Positions 63,283 through 64,000 of a stretch of 64,000 nt of DNA are shown here, piece by piece. Below the pieces are notes generated by a model. That model was not told the DNA's origin and did not search any database. It saw nothing but the letters and a program-made list of their open reading frames with translations. The stretch spans positions 620,001 through 684,000 of the forward strand of contig JAQGDQ010000004.1 in assembly GCA_030141605.1 (NCBI GenBank), given 5' to 3'. The DNA is from Tubiluchus corallicola (taxonomy: Eukaryota; Priapulida; Priapulimorpha; Priapulimorphida; Tubiluchidae). Position 1 is the first letter of the stretch. Every line of letters starts with the position of its first letter. Made by a program: the position numbers and the translations under genes.

Positions 63283-64000
63283 CTATCTTATGCTTAATAA
63301 CTCAAAAACTAGAAAGCCCTATAAGATCAAATTTGGTATGGGACCAACCAGAGGACAAGGGTCACCGGGACCTATGACCACTGGTCATTATTGGTCAAGC
63401 CGCTTAAATTATTAGCCAAAAACGCCACATTAAGATTTTCTTTGGCACCTTCTGGACGGCGTTGCTTACGACCTTTTTCAAATAGACAATAGATTCCGTT
63501 AGAGAAAGAAATCCTCTTTCAGAAGCTGTGCTTAGTTTTTGTCCAAACGCTTTAGCGTTTTCTGCATGTTAATACGAACGTTTTCTACATAAACTTTGTT
63601 AATTTTGAGGGTACGGCTTTAAGACTTTTCTTCAAAATTTTCAAGACCGTTTGACTCCCAAATACCTTAATTATGGACCATAAGCGCTCTTCAAACATGT
63701 GATCAACAACCAGCAATTATCAGTTTCCATCTTAGTTGGTCGTGCAGCTTTTATGTCCAGTGGCAAAGGGCTGGCGTTTTTTGGGATCTTAAACATCGTT
63801 GAAATTTCAGAAAAAAGGCTCCGCCCTTTAGGGTACTATCATGGTGAGGGTTTTATTTTCGCTACTGCCAAATAATGCAGGGTTACGACATTTTACTAGC
63901 GGTCAGTAACGCCAACTCTCCTGGCGATTTATTATGCAAAGTTCGTCTGCATAGGTGTAACGGCCAAAAGAATGTCCAAGATGGCCATGCCTCCGTCTTC

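Larger units (their letters stand above)
55661..64000. other. Non-coding region with scattered low-complexity tracts
   Basis: No supported gene. Trinucleotide tracts rich in AAC, ACG and GCA lie at 56333-56465, 58412-58484 and 60078-60255 (plus strand). A tRNA-like fragment is at 58485-58537, a decayed TCTA-type tract at 62765-62860 and a 15-bp tandem repeat at 63244-63282. The ORFs here (up to 124 codons) are low-complexity or unrecognised. Confidence 0.55.

Overview
This is an AT-rich window from an animal nuclear genome, not a prokaryotic one. It has multi-exon genes with GT-AG introns of hundreds to thousands of bases, simple-sequence arrays, a non-LTR retrotransposon and a 5S-rRNA-derived SINE. 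The proteins and repeats suggest a non-vertebrate metazoan; I cannot name the phylum from sequence alone. No exciting new system is evident: the window holds two conserved nuclear genes, both on the minus strand, in repeat-bearing DNA.

Region 1 (1-28788, minus): an orthologue of ZMYND8, a chromatin reader. I rebuilt 17 coding exons, about 1020 residues, with splice phases that agree throughout. In order they encode a basic N-terminus, PHD finger, bromodomain, zinc-ribbon linker, PWWP domain, a long disordered acidic/Ser-rich region and the start of the C-terminal helical region. The MYND finger lies beyond base 1. The PHD finger has Asp where the seventh zinc-binding Cys is expected. The introns hold a fold-back element, a 280-bp (TATAA)n array, a 62-bp duplication over a splice acceptor and a possible internal promoter.

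Region 2 (28789-34535): about 5.7 kb between the two genes. It probably contains the 5' non-coding part and promoter of ZMYND8 (candidate near 32.4-32.8 kb), a 53-codon ORF of unknown status and the 3' UTR of SF3A2.

Region 3 (34536-45147, minus): a complete SF3A2 gene (U2 snRNP splicing factor 3A subunit 2) of eight coding exons and 346 residues. Its 6.1-kb intron 6 carries a 3.9-kb LINE in the opposite orientation, flanked by a 10-bp target-site duplication and disabled by at least four lesions. Beside it lies a second probable non-autonomous element.

Region 4 (45148-64000): no convincing host gene. It contains a full-length 5S-headed SINE with a perfect 16-bp target-site duplication, a heavily decayed minus-strand LINE remnant, a hAT-like terminal fragment, (AT)n, (CA)n and (GA)n arrays, and several AAC/ACG-rich trinucleotide tracts.

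The two host genes act in different nuclear processes: ZMYND8 in reading histone marks and SF3A2 in pre-mRNA branch-site recognition. I see no sign of joint regulation beyond shared orientation.
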